Translations under genes and position numbers: made by a program
The notes under the pieces: generated by a model
Told to the model about the DNA's origin: nothing
The model's input: only the letters and a program-made list of their open reading frames with translations
Database searches by the model: none
In this document: piece after piece, positions 22,737 to 33,627 of the stretch
Numbering within the stretch: position 1 is the stretch's first letter
Layout: each line of letters begins with the position of its first letter
NCBI RefSeq assembly: GCF_914767665.1
Contig: NC_059508.1
Location: forward strand, 25,729,501-25,793,500
Direction of reading: 5' to 3'
Length of the DNA: 64,000 bases
From: Harmonia axyridis
Lineage: Eukaryota; Arthropoda; Insecta; Coleoptera; Coccinellidae

Positions 22737-22822
22737 GTAAGTATAGAGATCTTGAAAGAATTATTCATGGTCAATATAAATATGTAATATAATAATGAAT
22801 CAACTAATATCAACTTTTTCAG
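22737..22822 (+). other. Intron 2 (86 bp)
   Basis: It begins GTAAGTATAG and ends CAACTTTTTCAG, with strong splice consensus at both ends. The short length is typical of insect and other compact-intron animal genes. It separates exons 2 and 3 in phase 1. Confidence 0.7.
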
Positions 22823-23230
22823 AAAATGAGTGTAGAAAATCTGTAATCAATTACAATGGATTATCAATTACAAAACCTTTTATCCAGAATGAGATGACAG
22901 GAAAACATTCGAAACCTTCAACTCCCCCTAGTTCAGCTGTAAAAACAGTTGAAATTATTGCAAGAGATAATACAGAGATAATAAAAAATGATACAATTTC
23001 CAATAGGACAATTGAAAAAATTGAAAGTAGCATCTCGAATAAAAATGAATCTAAAATTGAGGAGCCCACAGTAAATGTATGAAAAAAATCATGGGCTAGT
23101 CTATTTGATAAAGATGTTAAAACAATATCGAATGAGAAAATAGACAATAAAATTAATGATTCACATGTAACACCTTTAAAACATACAAAAGTAGTCAAAA
23201 AAATAGATTCAGCCACTCATATGTTAGGAG
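22823..23230 (+). pseudogene. USP10-like exon 3 (408 bp) with in-frame TGA
   Basis: In the frame set by exon 2 it is open for 85 complete codons and then meets TGA at 23080-23082. The frame then continues open as KKSWASLFDKD and on to HMLGG at the proposed donor GAG|GTCAGT (23231). The N-terminal part is rich in Lys, Asn, Ser, Glu and Thr and looks disordered, as expected for the region ahead of the USP10 catalytic domain. SWASLF after the stop is the most diagnostic motif; its survival in the same frame shows that the TGA interrupts an older coding sequence. Confidence 0.75.
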
Positions 23231-23428
23231 GTCAGTTCAAAACCATATCTTTTTTTATATATTCATCTTACTTTCAACTAACAATTTGCTTACATCTACA
23301 GTAGATAATTATTTTACTTAGTTGAACCCATTTTACTCGATGAAAAGTGGAATGCTTTGGTTTTCACCTACAGATATCAGTGAAAATTCAAGTTTCTATC
23401 ATGGTTAGTAATATTTTTAAATTTTCAG
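23231..23428 (+). other. Intron 3, with a possible 30-bp mini-exon
   Basis: It runs from donor GTCAGT to acceptor TTAAATTTTCAG. Inside it, 23374-23403 is flanked by CACCTACAG and GTTAGT, is exactly 30 bp, and is phase-neutral (1-1), encoding DISENSSFYH in frame. It may be a small real exon or chance; exons 3 and 4 join in phase either way. Confidence 0.45.
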
Positions 23429-23630
23429 AATTTCTCAAGAACTATTAAATTGCTGGGACGCAAACCAGTTTTAAATCCAGGTGTTTACGAAACAAAAGTA
23501 ACTTTTGTTATATAAACTCAATATTACAAGCCTTACTTGCTTGCCCACCACTTTGTAATCTCCTCAAACGGCTATCAGAGAACTTCACTCACAATGATGC
23601 ACTGAAATCAATAACAATGAGTGAAAATAT
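23429..23630 (+). pseudogene. USP10-like exon 4: catalytic-cysteine box, two frameshifts
   Basis: Entering in phase from exon 3 it reads EFLKNY, then needs a +1 step (an extra T in TATTAAATTG, about 23445) to read KLLGRKPVLNP, then a -1 step (about 23477-23481, CCAGG) to read NKSNFCYINSILQALLACPP and on through NLLKRLSENF to the donor AT|GTAAGT at 23631. Without these shifts the exon ends at TAA after EFLKNY. The order KPV-L-P, then NK-NxCYIN, LQAL, ACPP matches vertebrate USP10 around its active-site cysteine. The exon is complete up to its donor. Confidence 0.8.
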
Positions 23631-23637
23631 GTAAGTA
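23630..23637. other. Right island/satellite breakpoint, at a splice donor
   Basis: The island ends GAAAATATGTAAGT and satellite begins at ATGAACAATTATCC (23637). The break lies six bases inside the intron following exon 4. There is no target-site duplication matching the left edge. Confidence 0.9.
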
Positions 23638-26600
23638 TGAACAATTATCCAAGTAAGCCGTTCCACAATGTTGATTATCTTGGGCTCGGATGTCACGCAG
23701 GTAGCTGTAATCTCCCACGTGGTAAGGTCAATTGCTGCTGTAACCACGAATGCACGACTGACTTCTGTTGTTGATTTCATTCGTTTGTTATTTTCTTCAA
23801 TGATTCTCATTCTAACACTTTTCATCGTATTGCACAGGGACGAAAGCTTGACACGCGTGTCTAAGGAAACCGCTTTGGTATAAGGGACTGTTCTTATTCC
23901 CTTCTTTTTGTTTAATGAACAATTATCCAAGTGAGCCATTCCACATTGATGATTTTCTTGGACTCGGATGTCACGCAGGTAGCTATAATCTCCCACGTGG
24001 TGAGGTCAATTGCTGCTGTAACCACAAATGCACGACTGACTTCTGTTGTTGATTTCATTCGTTTGTTATTTTCTTCAATGATTCTCATTCTAACACTTTT
24101 CATCGTATTGCACAGGGACGAAAGCTTGACACGCGTGTCTAAGGAAACCACTTTGGTATAAGGGACTGTTCTTATTCCCTTCTTTTTGTTTAATGAACAA
24201 TTATCCAAGTAAGCCGTTCCACATTGTTGATTTTCTTGGGCTCGGATGTCACGCAGGTAGCTGTAATCTCCCACGTGGTAAGGTCAATTGCTGCTGTAAC
24301 CACGAATGCACGACTGACTTCTGTTGTTGATTTCATTCGTTTGTTATTTTCTTCAATGATTCTCATTCTAACACTTTTCATCGTATTGCACAGGGACGAA
24401 AGCTTGACACGCGTGTCTAAGGAAACCACATTGGTATAAGGGAATGTTCTTACTTCATTCTTTCTGTATAATGATCAATTATCCAAGTAAGCCATTCCAC
24501 ATTGTTGATTTTCTTGGACTCGGATGTCACGCAGGTAGCTATAATCTCCCACGTGGTGAGGTCAATTGCTGCTGTAACCACAAATGCACGACTGACTTCT
24601 GTTGTTGATTTCATTCGTTTGTTATTTTCTTCAATGTTTCTCATTCTAACACTTTTCATCGTAATGCACAGGGACGAAAGCTTGACACACGTGTCTATGG
24701 AAACCACATTGGTATAAGGGACTGTTCTTACTTCATTCTTTCTGTATAATGATCAATTATCCAAGTAAGCCATTCCACATTGTTGATTTTCTTGGACTCG
24801 GATGTCACGCAGGTAGCTATAATCTCCCACGTGGTAAGGTCAATTGCTGCTGTAATCACAAATGCACGACTGACTTCTGTTGTTGATTTGATTTGTTTGT
24901 TATTTCCTTCAATGTTTCTCATTCTAACACTTCTCATCGTATTGCACAGGGACGAAAGCTTGACACACGTGTCTATGGAAACCACATTGGTATAAGGGAC
25001 TGTTCTTATTCCCTTCTTTCTGTATAATGATCAATTATCCAAGTAAGCCATTCCACATTGTTGATTTTCTTGGACTCGGATGTCACGCAGGTAGCTATAA
25101 TCTCCCACGTGGTAAGGTCAATTGCTGCTGTAACCACAAATGCACGACTGACTTCTGTTGTTGATTTCATTTGTTTGTTATTTCCTTTAATGTTTCTCAT
25201 TCTAACATTTCTCATCGTATTGCACAGGGACGAAAGCTTGACACACGTGTCTAAGGAAACCACTTTGGTATAAGGGACTGTTCTTATTCCCTTCTTTTTG
25301 TTTAATGAACAATTATCCAAGTAAGCCGTTCCACATTGTTCATTTTCTTGGGCTCGGATGTCACGCAGGTAGCTGTAATCTCCCACGTGGTAAGGTCAAT
25401 TGCTGCTGTAACCACAAATGCACGACTGACTTCTGTTGTTGATTTCATTCGTTTGTTATTTTCTTCAATGTTTCTCATTCTAACACTTTTCATCGTATTG
25501 CACAGGGACGAAAGCTTGACACGCGTGTCTAAGGAAACCACTTTGGTATAAGGGTCTGTTCTTATTCCCTTCTTTTTGTTTAATGAACAATTATCCAAGT
25601 AAGCCATTCCACATTGTTGATTTTCTTGGACTCGGATGTCACGCAGGTAGCTATAATCTCCCACGTGGTGAGGTCAATTGCTGCTGTAACCACAAATGCA
25701 CGACTGACTTCTATTGTTGATTTCATTCGTTTGTTATTTTCTTCAATGATTCTCATTCTAACACTTTTCATCGTATTGCACAGGGACGAAAGCTTGACAC
25801 GCGTGTCTAAGGAAACCACTTTGGTATAAGGGACTGTTCTTATTCCCTTCTCTTTGTTTAATGAACAATTATCCAAGTAAGCAATTCCACATTGATGAAT
25901 TTCTTGGACTCGGATGTCACGCCGGTAGCTATAATCTTCCACGTGGTAAGGTCAATTGCTGCTGTAACCACAAATGCACGACTGACTTCTGTTGTTGATT
26001 TCATTCGTTTGTTATTTTCTTTAATGTTTCTCATTCTAACACTTTTCATCGTATTGCACAGGGACGAAAGCTTGACACGCGTGTCTAAGGAAACCACTTT
26101 GGTATAAGGGACTGTTCTTATTCCCTTCTTTTTGTTTATTGAAGAATTATCCAAGTAAGCAATTCCACATTGTTGATTTTCTTGGACTCGGATGTCACGC
26201 AGGTAGCTATAATCTCCCACGTGGTGAGGTCAATTGCTGCTGTAACCACAAATGCACGACTGACTTCTGTTGTTGATTTCATTCGTTTGTTATTTTCTTC
26301 AATGATTCTCATTCCAGCACTTTTCATCGTATTGCACAGGGACGAAAGCTTGACACGCGTGTCTAAGGAAACCACTTTGGTATAAGGGACTGTTCTTATT
26401 CCCTTCTTTTTGTTTAATGAACAATTATCCAAGTAAGCCGTTCCACATTGTTGATTTTCTTGGGCTCGGATGTCACGCAGGTAGCTGTAATCTCCCACGT
26501 GGTAAGGTCAATTGCTGCTGTAACCACGAATGCACGACTGACTTCTGTTGTTGATTTCATTCGTTTGTTATTTTCTTCAATGTTTCTCATTCTAACACTT

Positions 26601-26725
26601 TTCATCGTATTGCACAGTGACGAAAGCTTGACACACGTGTCGAAGGAAACCACTTTGGTATGAGGGACTGCTCTTCTTCCCTTTTTTCTTTTTGATGAAC
26701 AATTATCCAAGTAAGCCATTCCACA

Positions 26726-26981
26726 TTGTTGATTTTCTTGGACTAGGATGTCACGCAGTAAGGTCAATTGCTGCTGTAACCACAAATGCACGACTGACTT
26801 CTGTTGTTGATTTCATTCGTTTGTTATTTTCTTCAATGTTTCTCATTCTAACACTTTTCATCGTAATGCACAGGGACGAAAGCTTGACACACGTGTCTAC
26901 GGAAACCACATTGGTATAAGGGACTGTTCTTACTCCATTCTTTCTGTATAATGATCAATTATCCAATTAAGCCATTCCACA
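26726..26981. repeat. Satellite monomer variant with 22-bp deletion (third copy, right array)
   Basis: The GCAGTAAGG junction recurs at about 26755, with the GGACTAGG change. Here it follows a monomer with the unusual CTGCTCTTCTTCCC linker. In the left array it follows an ordinary linker. Its downstream neighbour at 26982 is the same class as at 1418 and 3314, so the variant moved with its downstream flank. Confidence 0.95.
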
Positions 26982-27537
26982 TTGTTGATTTTCTTGGACT
27001 CGGATGTCACGCAGGTAGCTATAATCTCCCACGTGGTAAGGTCAATTGCTGCTGTAATCACAAATGCACGACTGACTTCTGTTGTTGATTTGATTTGTTT
27101 GTTATTTCCTTCAATGTTTCCCATTCTAACACTTCTCATCGTATTGCACAGGGACGAAAGCTTGACACACGTGTCTATGGAAACCACATTGGTATAAGGG
27201 ACTGTTCTTATTCCCTTCTTTCTGTATAATGATCAATTATCCAAGTAAGCCATTCCACATTGTTGATTTTCTTGGACTCGGATGACACGCAGGTAGCTAT
27301 TATCTTTTACGTGGTAAGGTCAATTGCTGCTGTAACCACAAATGCACGACTGACTTCTGTTGTTGATTTCATTTGTTTGTTATTTCCTTTAATGTTTCTC
27401 ATTCTAACATTTCTCATCGTATTGCACAGGGACGAAAGCTTGACACACGTGTCTAAGGAAACCACTTTGGTATAAGAGACTGTTCTTATTCCCTTCTTTC
27501 TGTATAATGATCAATTATCCAAGTAAGCCATTCCACA

Positions 27538-27787
27538 TTGTTGATTTTCTTGGACTCGGATGACACGCAGGTAGCTATAATCTCCCACGTGGTAAGGTCA
27601 ATTGCTGCTGTAACCACAAATGCACGACTGACTTCTGTTGTTGATTTCATTTGTTTGTTATTTCCTTCTATGTTTCTCATTCTAACACTTTTCATCGTAT
27701 TGCACAGGGACGAAAGCTTGACACGCGTGTCTAAGGAAACCACTTTTTTTTGTTTAATCAACAATTATCCAAGTAGGCCATTCCACA
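27538..27787. repeat. 28-bp linker-deletion monomer (250 bp), copy 5 (right array)
   Basis: The junction lies near 27741-27758. Its position relative to neighbours matches copy 3 with a constant offset of 18972 bp. Confidence 0.92.
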
Positions 27788-30010
27788 TTGTTGATTTTCT
27801 TGGACTCGGATGTCACGCAGGTAGCTATAATCTCCCACGTGGTAAGGTCAATTGCTGCTGTAACCACAAATGCACGACTGACTTCTAATGTTGATTTCAT
27901 TCGTTTGTTATTTTCTTCAATGTTTCTCATTCTAACACTTTTCATCGTATTGCACAGGGACGAAAGCTTGACATGCGTGTCTTAGGAAACCACTTTGGTA
28001 TAAGGGACTGTTCTTATTCCCTTTTTTTTGTTTGATCAACAATTATCCAAGTGGGCCATTCCACATTGTTGGTTTTCTTGGACTCGGATGTCACGCAGGT
28101 AGCTATCATCTCCCACGTGGTAAGGTCAATTGCTGCTGTAACCACAAATGCACGACTGACTTCTGTTGCTGATTTTATTCGTTTGTTATTTTCTTCAATT
28201 TTTCTCATTCTAACACTTTTTTCATCGTATTGCACAGGGACGAAAGCTTGACACGCGTGTCTAAGGAAACCACTTTGGTATAAGGGACTGTTCTTATTCC
28301 CTTCTTTTTGTTTAATGAACAATTATCCGAATAAGCCATTCCACATTGTTGATTTTCTTGGACTCGGATGTCACGCAGGTAGCTAGAATCTCCCACGTGG
28401 TAATGTCAATTGCTGCTGTAACCACAAATGCACGACTGACTTCTGTTGTTGATTTCATTTGTTTGTTTTTTCCTCCTATGTTTCTCATTCTTACAGTTTT
28501 CATCGTATTGCACAGGGACGAAAGCTTGACACACGTGTCTATGGAAACCACATTCGTATAAGGGACTGTTCTCACTTCATTCTTTCTGTATAATGATCAA
28601 TTATCCAAGTAAGTCATTCCACATTGTTGATTTTCTTGGACTCGGATGTCACGCAGGTAGCTATAATCTCCCACGTGGTAAGGTCAATTGCTGCTGTAAC
28701 CACAAATGCACGACTGACTTCTGTTGTTGATTTCATTTGTTTGTTATTTCCTTCAATGTTTCTCATTCTAACACTTTTCATCGTATTGCACAGGGACGAA
28801 AGCTTGACACACGTGTCTAAGAAAACCACTTTGGTATGAGGGACTGTTCTTATTCGCTTCTTTTTGTTCAATCAACAATTATCCAAGTAAGCCATTCCAC
28901 ATTGTTGATTTTCTTGGACTCGGATGTCACGCAGGTAGCTATAAGCTCCCACGTGGTAAGGTCAATTGCTGCTGTAACCACAAATGCACGACTGACTTCT
29001 GTTGTTGATTTCATTTGTTTGTTATTTCCTTCTATGTTTCTCATTCTAACACTTTTCATCGTATTGCACAGGGACGAAAGCTTGACACACGTGTCTAAGG
29101 AAACCACTTTGGTATAAGGGACTGTTCTTATTTTTTTTTTGTTTAATCAACAATTATCCAAGTAGGCCATTCCACATTGTTGATTTTCTTGGGCTCGGAT
29201 GTCACGCAGGTAGCTATAATCTCCCACGTGGTAAGGTCAATTGCTCCTGTAACCACAAATGCACGACTGACTTCTAATGTTGATTTCATTTGTTTGTTAT
29301 TTCCTTCAATGTTTCTCATTCTAACACTTTTCATCGTATTGCACAGGGACGAAAGCTTGACACGCGTGTCTAAGGAAACCACTTTGGTATAAGGGACTGT
29401 TCTTATTCCCTTCTTTTTGTTTAATGAACAATTATCCAAGTAAGCCATTCCACATTGTTGATTTTCTTGGACTCGGATGTCACGCAGGTAGCTATAATCT
29501 CCCACGTGGTGAGGTCAATTGCTGCTGTAACCACAAATGCACGACTGACTTCTGTTGTTGATTTCATTCGTTTGTTATTTTCTTCAATGATTCTCATTCT
29601 AACACTTTTCATCGTATTGCACAGGGACGAAAGCTTGACACGCGTGTCTAAGGAAACCACTTTGGTATAAGGGACTGTTCTTATTCCCTTCTTTCTGTAT
29701 AATGATCAATTATCCAAGTAAGTCATTCCACATTGTTGATTTTCTTGGACTCGGATGACACGCAGGTAGCTATTATCTTTTACGTGGTAAGGTCAATTGC
29801 TGCTGTAACCACAAATGCACGACTGACTTCTGTTGTTGATTTCATTTGTTTGTTATTTCCTTTAATGTTTCTCATTCTAACATTTCTCATCGTATTGCAC
29901 AGGGACGAAAGCTTGACACACGTGTCTAAGGAAACCACTTTGGTATAAGGGACTGTTCTTATTCCTTTCTTTTTGTATAATGATCAATTATCCAAGTAAG
30001 CCATTCCACA
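27788..30010. repeat. 8-mer higher-order repeat, copy A3 (right array)
   Basis: Monomer starts are 27788, 28066, 28346, 28624, 28902, 29177, 29455 and 29733. The offset to copy A2 is 18972 bp in the first half and 18980 in the second; the 8-bp step is the linker deletion private to copy A2. Monomer 4 has GCTGTAACCAC where the other copies have GCTGAAACCAC. Confidence 0.92.
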
Positions 30011-30288
30011 TTGTTGATTTTCTTGGACTCGGATGTCACGCAGGTAGCTATAATCTCCCACGTGGTAAGGTCAATTGCTGCTGTAATCACAAATGCACGA
30101 CTGACTTCTGTTGTTGATTTCATTCGTTTGTTATTTTCTTCAATGATTCTCATTCTAACACTTTTCATCGTATTGCACAGGGACGAAAGCTTGACACGCG
30201 TGTCTAAGGAAACCACTTTGGTATAAGGGACTGTTCTTATTCCCTTCTTTCTGTATAATGATCAATTATCCAAGTAAGCCATTCCACA

Positions 30289-31400
30289 TTGTTGATTTTC
30301 TTGGACTCGGATGTCACGCAGGTAGCTATTATCTCCCACGTGGTAAGGTCAATTGCTGCTGTAACCACAAATGCACGACTGACTTCTGTTGTTGATTTCA
30401 TTCGTTTGTTATTTTCTTCAATGTTTCTCATTCTAACACTTTTCATCGTAATGCACAGGGACGAAAGCTTGACACACGTGTCTACGGAAACCACATTGGT
30501 ATAAGGGACTGTTCTTACTCCATTCTTTCTGTATAATGATCAATTATCCAATTAAGCCATTCCACATTGTTGATTTTCTTGGACTCGGATGTCACGCAGG
30601 TAGCTATAATCTCCCACGTGGTAAGGTCAATTGCTGCTGTAATCACAAATGCACGACTGACTTCTGTTGTTGATTTGATTTGTTTGTTATTTCCTTCAAT
30701 GTTTCCCATTCTAACACTTCTCATCGTATTGCACAGGGACGAAAGCTTGACACACGTGTCTATGGAAACCACATTGGTATAAGGGACTGTTCTTATTCCC
30801 TTCTTTCTGTATAATGATCAATTATCCAAGTAGGCCATTCCACATTGTTGATTTTCTTGGACTCGGATGTCACGCAGGTAGCTATAATCTCCCACGTGGT
30901 AAGGTCAATTGCTGCTGTAACCACAAATGCACGACTGACTTCTGTTGTTGATTTCATTCGTTTGTTATTTTCTTCAATGTTTCTCATTCTAACACTTTTC
31001 ATCGTAATGCACAGGGACGAAAGCTTGACACACGTGTCTACGGAAACCACATTGGTATAAGGGACTGTTCTTACTCCATTCTTTCTGTATAATGATCAAT
31101 TATCCAATTAAGCCATTCCACATTGTTGATTTTCTTGGACTCGGATGTCACGCAGGTAGCTATAATCTCCCACGTGGTAAGGTCAATTGCTGCTGTAATC
31201 ACAAATGCACGACTGACTTCTGTTGTTGATTTGATTTGTTTGTTATTTCCTTCAATGTTTCCCATTCTAACACTTCTCATCGTATTGCACAGGGACGAAA
31301 GCTTGACACACGTGTCTATGGAAACCACATTGGTATAAGGGACTGTTCTTATTCCCTTCTTTCTGTATAATGATCAATTATCCAAGTAGGCCATTCCACA
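30289..31400. repeat. Dimer tandem duplication, 2 x 556 bp
   Basis: Monomers 30289 and 30567 are repeated at 30845 and 31123 with near identity; the pair shares CATCGTAATGCAC with CTACGGAAACC and ATCCAATTAAGCC with GTTTCCCATTC. The second copy starts from CCAAGTAGGCC in place of CCAAGTAAGCC, which marks the crossover point. Confidence 0.9.
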
Positions 31401-33627
31401 TTGTTGATTTTCTTGGACTCGGATGTCACGCAGGTAGCTATAATCTCCCACGTGGTAAGGTCAATTGCTGCTGTAACTACAAATGCACGACTGACTTCTA
31501 ATGTTGATTTCATTCGTTTGTTATTTTCTTCAATGTTTCTCATTCTAACACTTTTCATCGTATTGCACAGGGACGAAAGCTTGACATGCGTGTCTTAGGA
31601 AACCACTTTGGTATAAGGGACTGTTCTTATTCCCTTTTTTTTGTTTGATCAACAATTATCCAAGTGGGCCATTCCACATTGTTGATTTTCTTGGACTCGG
31701 ATGTCACGCAGGTAGCTATCATCTCCCACGTGGTAAGGTCAATTGCTGCTGTAACCACAAATGCACGACTGACTTCTGTTGTTGATTTTATTCGTTTGTT
31801 ATTTTCTTCAATGTTTCTCATTCTAACACTTTTTTCATCGTATTGCACAGGGACGAAAGCTTGACACGCGTGTCTAAGGAAACCACTTTGGTATAAGGGA
31901 CTGTTCTTATTCCCTTCTTTTTGTTTAATGAACAATTATCCGAATAAGCCATTCCACATTGTTGATTTTCTTGGGCTCGGATGTCATGCAGGTAGCTAGA
32001 ATCTCCCACGTGGTAATGTCAATTGCTGCTGTAACCACAAATGCACGAGTGACTTCTGTTGTTGATTTCATTTGTTTGTTTTTTCCTCCTATGTTTCTCA
32101 TTCTTACAGTTTTCATCGTATTGCACAGGGACGAAAGCTTGACACACGTGTCTATGGAAACCACATTCGTATAAGGGACTGTTCTTACTTCATTCTTTCT
32201 ATATAATGATCAATTATCCAAGTAAGTCATTCCACATTGTTGATTTTCTTGGACTCGGATGTCACGCAGGTAGCTATAATCTCCCACGTGGTAAGGTCAA
32301 TTGCTGCTGAAACCACAAATGCACGACTGACTTCTGTTGTTGATTTCATTTGTTTGTTATTTCCTTCAATGTTTCTCATTCTAACACTTTTCATCGTATT
32401 GCACAGGGACGAAAGCTTGACACACGTGTCTAAGAAAACCACTTTGGTATGAGGGACTGTTCTTATTCGCTTCTTTTTGTTCAATCAACAATTAATTATC
32501 CAAGTAAGCCATTCCACATTGTTGATTTTCTTGGACTCGGATATCACGCAGGTAGCTATAAGCTCCCACGTGGTAAGGTCAATTGCTGCTGTAACCACAA
32601 ATGCACGACTGACTTCTGTTGTTGATTTCATTTGTTTGTTATTTCCTTCTATGTTTCTCATTCTAACACTTTTCATCGTATTGCACAGGGACGAAAGCTT
32701 GACACACGTGTCTAAGGAAACCACTTTGGTATAAGGGACTGTTCTTATTTTTTTTTTGTTTAATCAACAATTATCCAAGTAGGCCATTCCACATTGTTGA
32801 TTTTCTTGGACTCGGATGTCACGCAGGTAGCTATAATCTCCCACGTGGTAAGGTCAATTGCTGCTGTAACCACAAATGCACGACTGACTTCTAATGTTGA
32901 TTTCATTTGTTTGTTATTTCCTTCAATGTTTCTCATTCTAACACTTTTCATCGTATTGCACAGGGACGAAAGCTTGACATGCGTGTCTAAGGAAACCACT
33001 TTGGTATAAGGGACTGTTCTTATTCCCTTCTTTTTGTTTAATGAACAATTATCCAAGTAAGCCATTCCACATTGTTGATTTTCTTGGACTCGGATGTCAC
33101 GCAGGTAGCTATAATCTCCCACGTGGTGAGGTCAATTGCTGCTGTAACCACAAATGCACGACTGACTTCTGTTGTTGATTTCATTCGTTTGTTATTTTCT
33201 TCAATGATTCTCATTCTAACACTTTTCATCGTATTGCACAGGGACGAAAGCTTGACACGCGTGTCTAAGGAAACCACTTTGGTATAAGGGACTGTTCTTA
33301 TTCCCTTCTTTCTGTATAATGATCAATTATCCAAGTAAGTCATTCCACATTGTTGATTTTCTTGGACTCGGATGACACGCAGGTAGCTATTATCTTTTAC
33401 GTGGTAAGGTCAATTGCTGCTGTAACCACAAATGCACGACTGACTTCTGTTGTTGATTTCATTTGTTTGTTATTTCCTTTAATGTTTCTCATTCTAACAT
33501 TTCTCATCGTATTGCACAGGGACGAAAGCTTGACACACGTGTCTAAGGAAACCACTTTGGTATAAGGGACTGTTCTTATTCCCTTCTTTTTGTATAATGA
33601 TCAATTATCCAAGTAAGCCATTCCACA
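31401..33627. repeat. 8-mer higher-order repeat, copy A4 (right array)
   Basis: Monomer starts are 31401, 31679, 31959, 32237, 32519, 32794, 33072 and 33350. It shares with copy A1, and no other copy, the GTCATGCAGG change in monomer 3 and GACATGCGTGTCTAAGG in monomer 6. A 4-bp tandem insertion (CAATTAATTATCC) marks the linker near 32490. It is directly followed by another copy. Confidence 0.92.

Larger units (their letters stand above)
21861..23630 (+). pseudogene. Usp10: Truncated, unprocessed USP10-like deubiquitinase pseudogene
   Basis: This is a genomic fragment of a ubiquitin-specific protease of the USP10 type (peptidase family C19), an enzyme that removes ubiquitin from target proteins. 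Proposed exons are 21861-21866, 22628-22736, 22823-23230 and 23429-23630, joined by introns with GT/AG ends and matching phases. Exon 3 contains SWASLF, known from vertebrate USP10 ahead of the catalytic domain. Exon 4 encodes KPVLNP and then NFCYINSILQALLACPP, close to the USP10 cysteine box (vertebrate form NWCYINATLQAL). The Cys in FCYIN is the nucleophile position. The His box and the rest of the protease domain are absent because satellite begins six bases after the exon 4 donor. An in-frame TGA (23080-23082) and two opposing 1-bp frameshifts in exon 4 show loss of function. Intron retention excludes a retrocopy. Confidence 0.82.

Noticed and set aside
22851..23216. 121-residue open frame on the - strand over exon 3
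   Set aside because: It is antisense to an exon whose + strand frame fits splice sites and USP10 homology. The hydrophobic look is the complement of a Lys/Asn/Ser-rich coding strand.
22628..23630. Island as a processed retrocopy of USP10 mRNA
   Set aside because: Intron-like sequences with GT/AG ends and correct phases are still present, and upstream non-coding DNA is included.
20741..23636. Island as an autonomous transposon
   Set aside because: No terminal inverted or long terminal repeats at its edges, no target-site duplication, and no transposase or reverse transcriptase. The only repeats inside are the 700-bp duplication and the small foldback element it carries.
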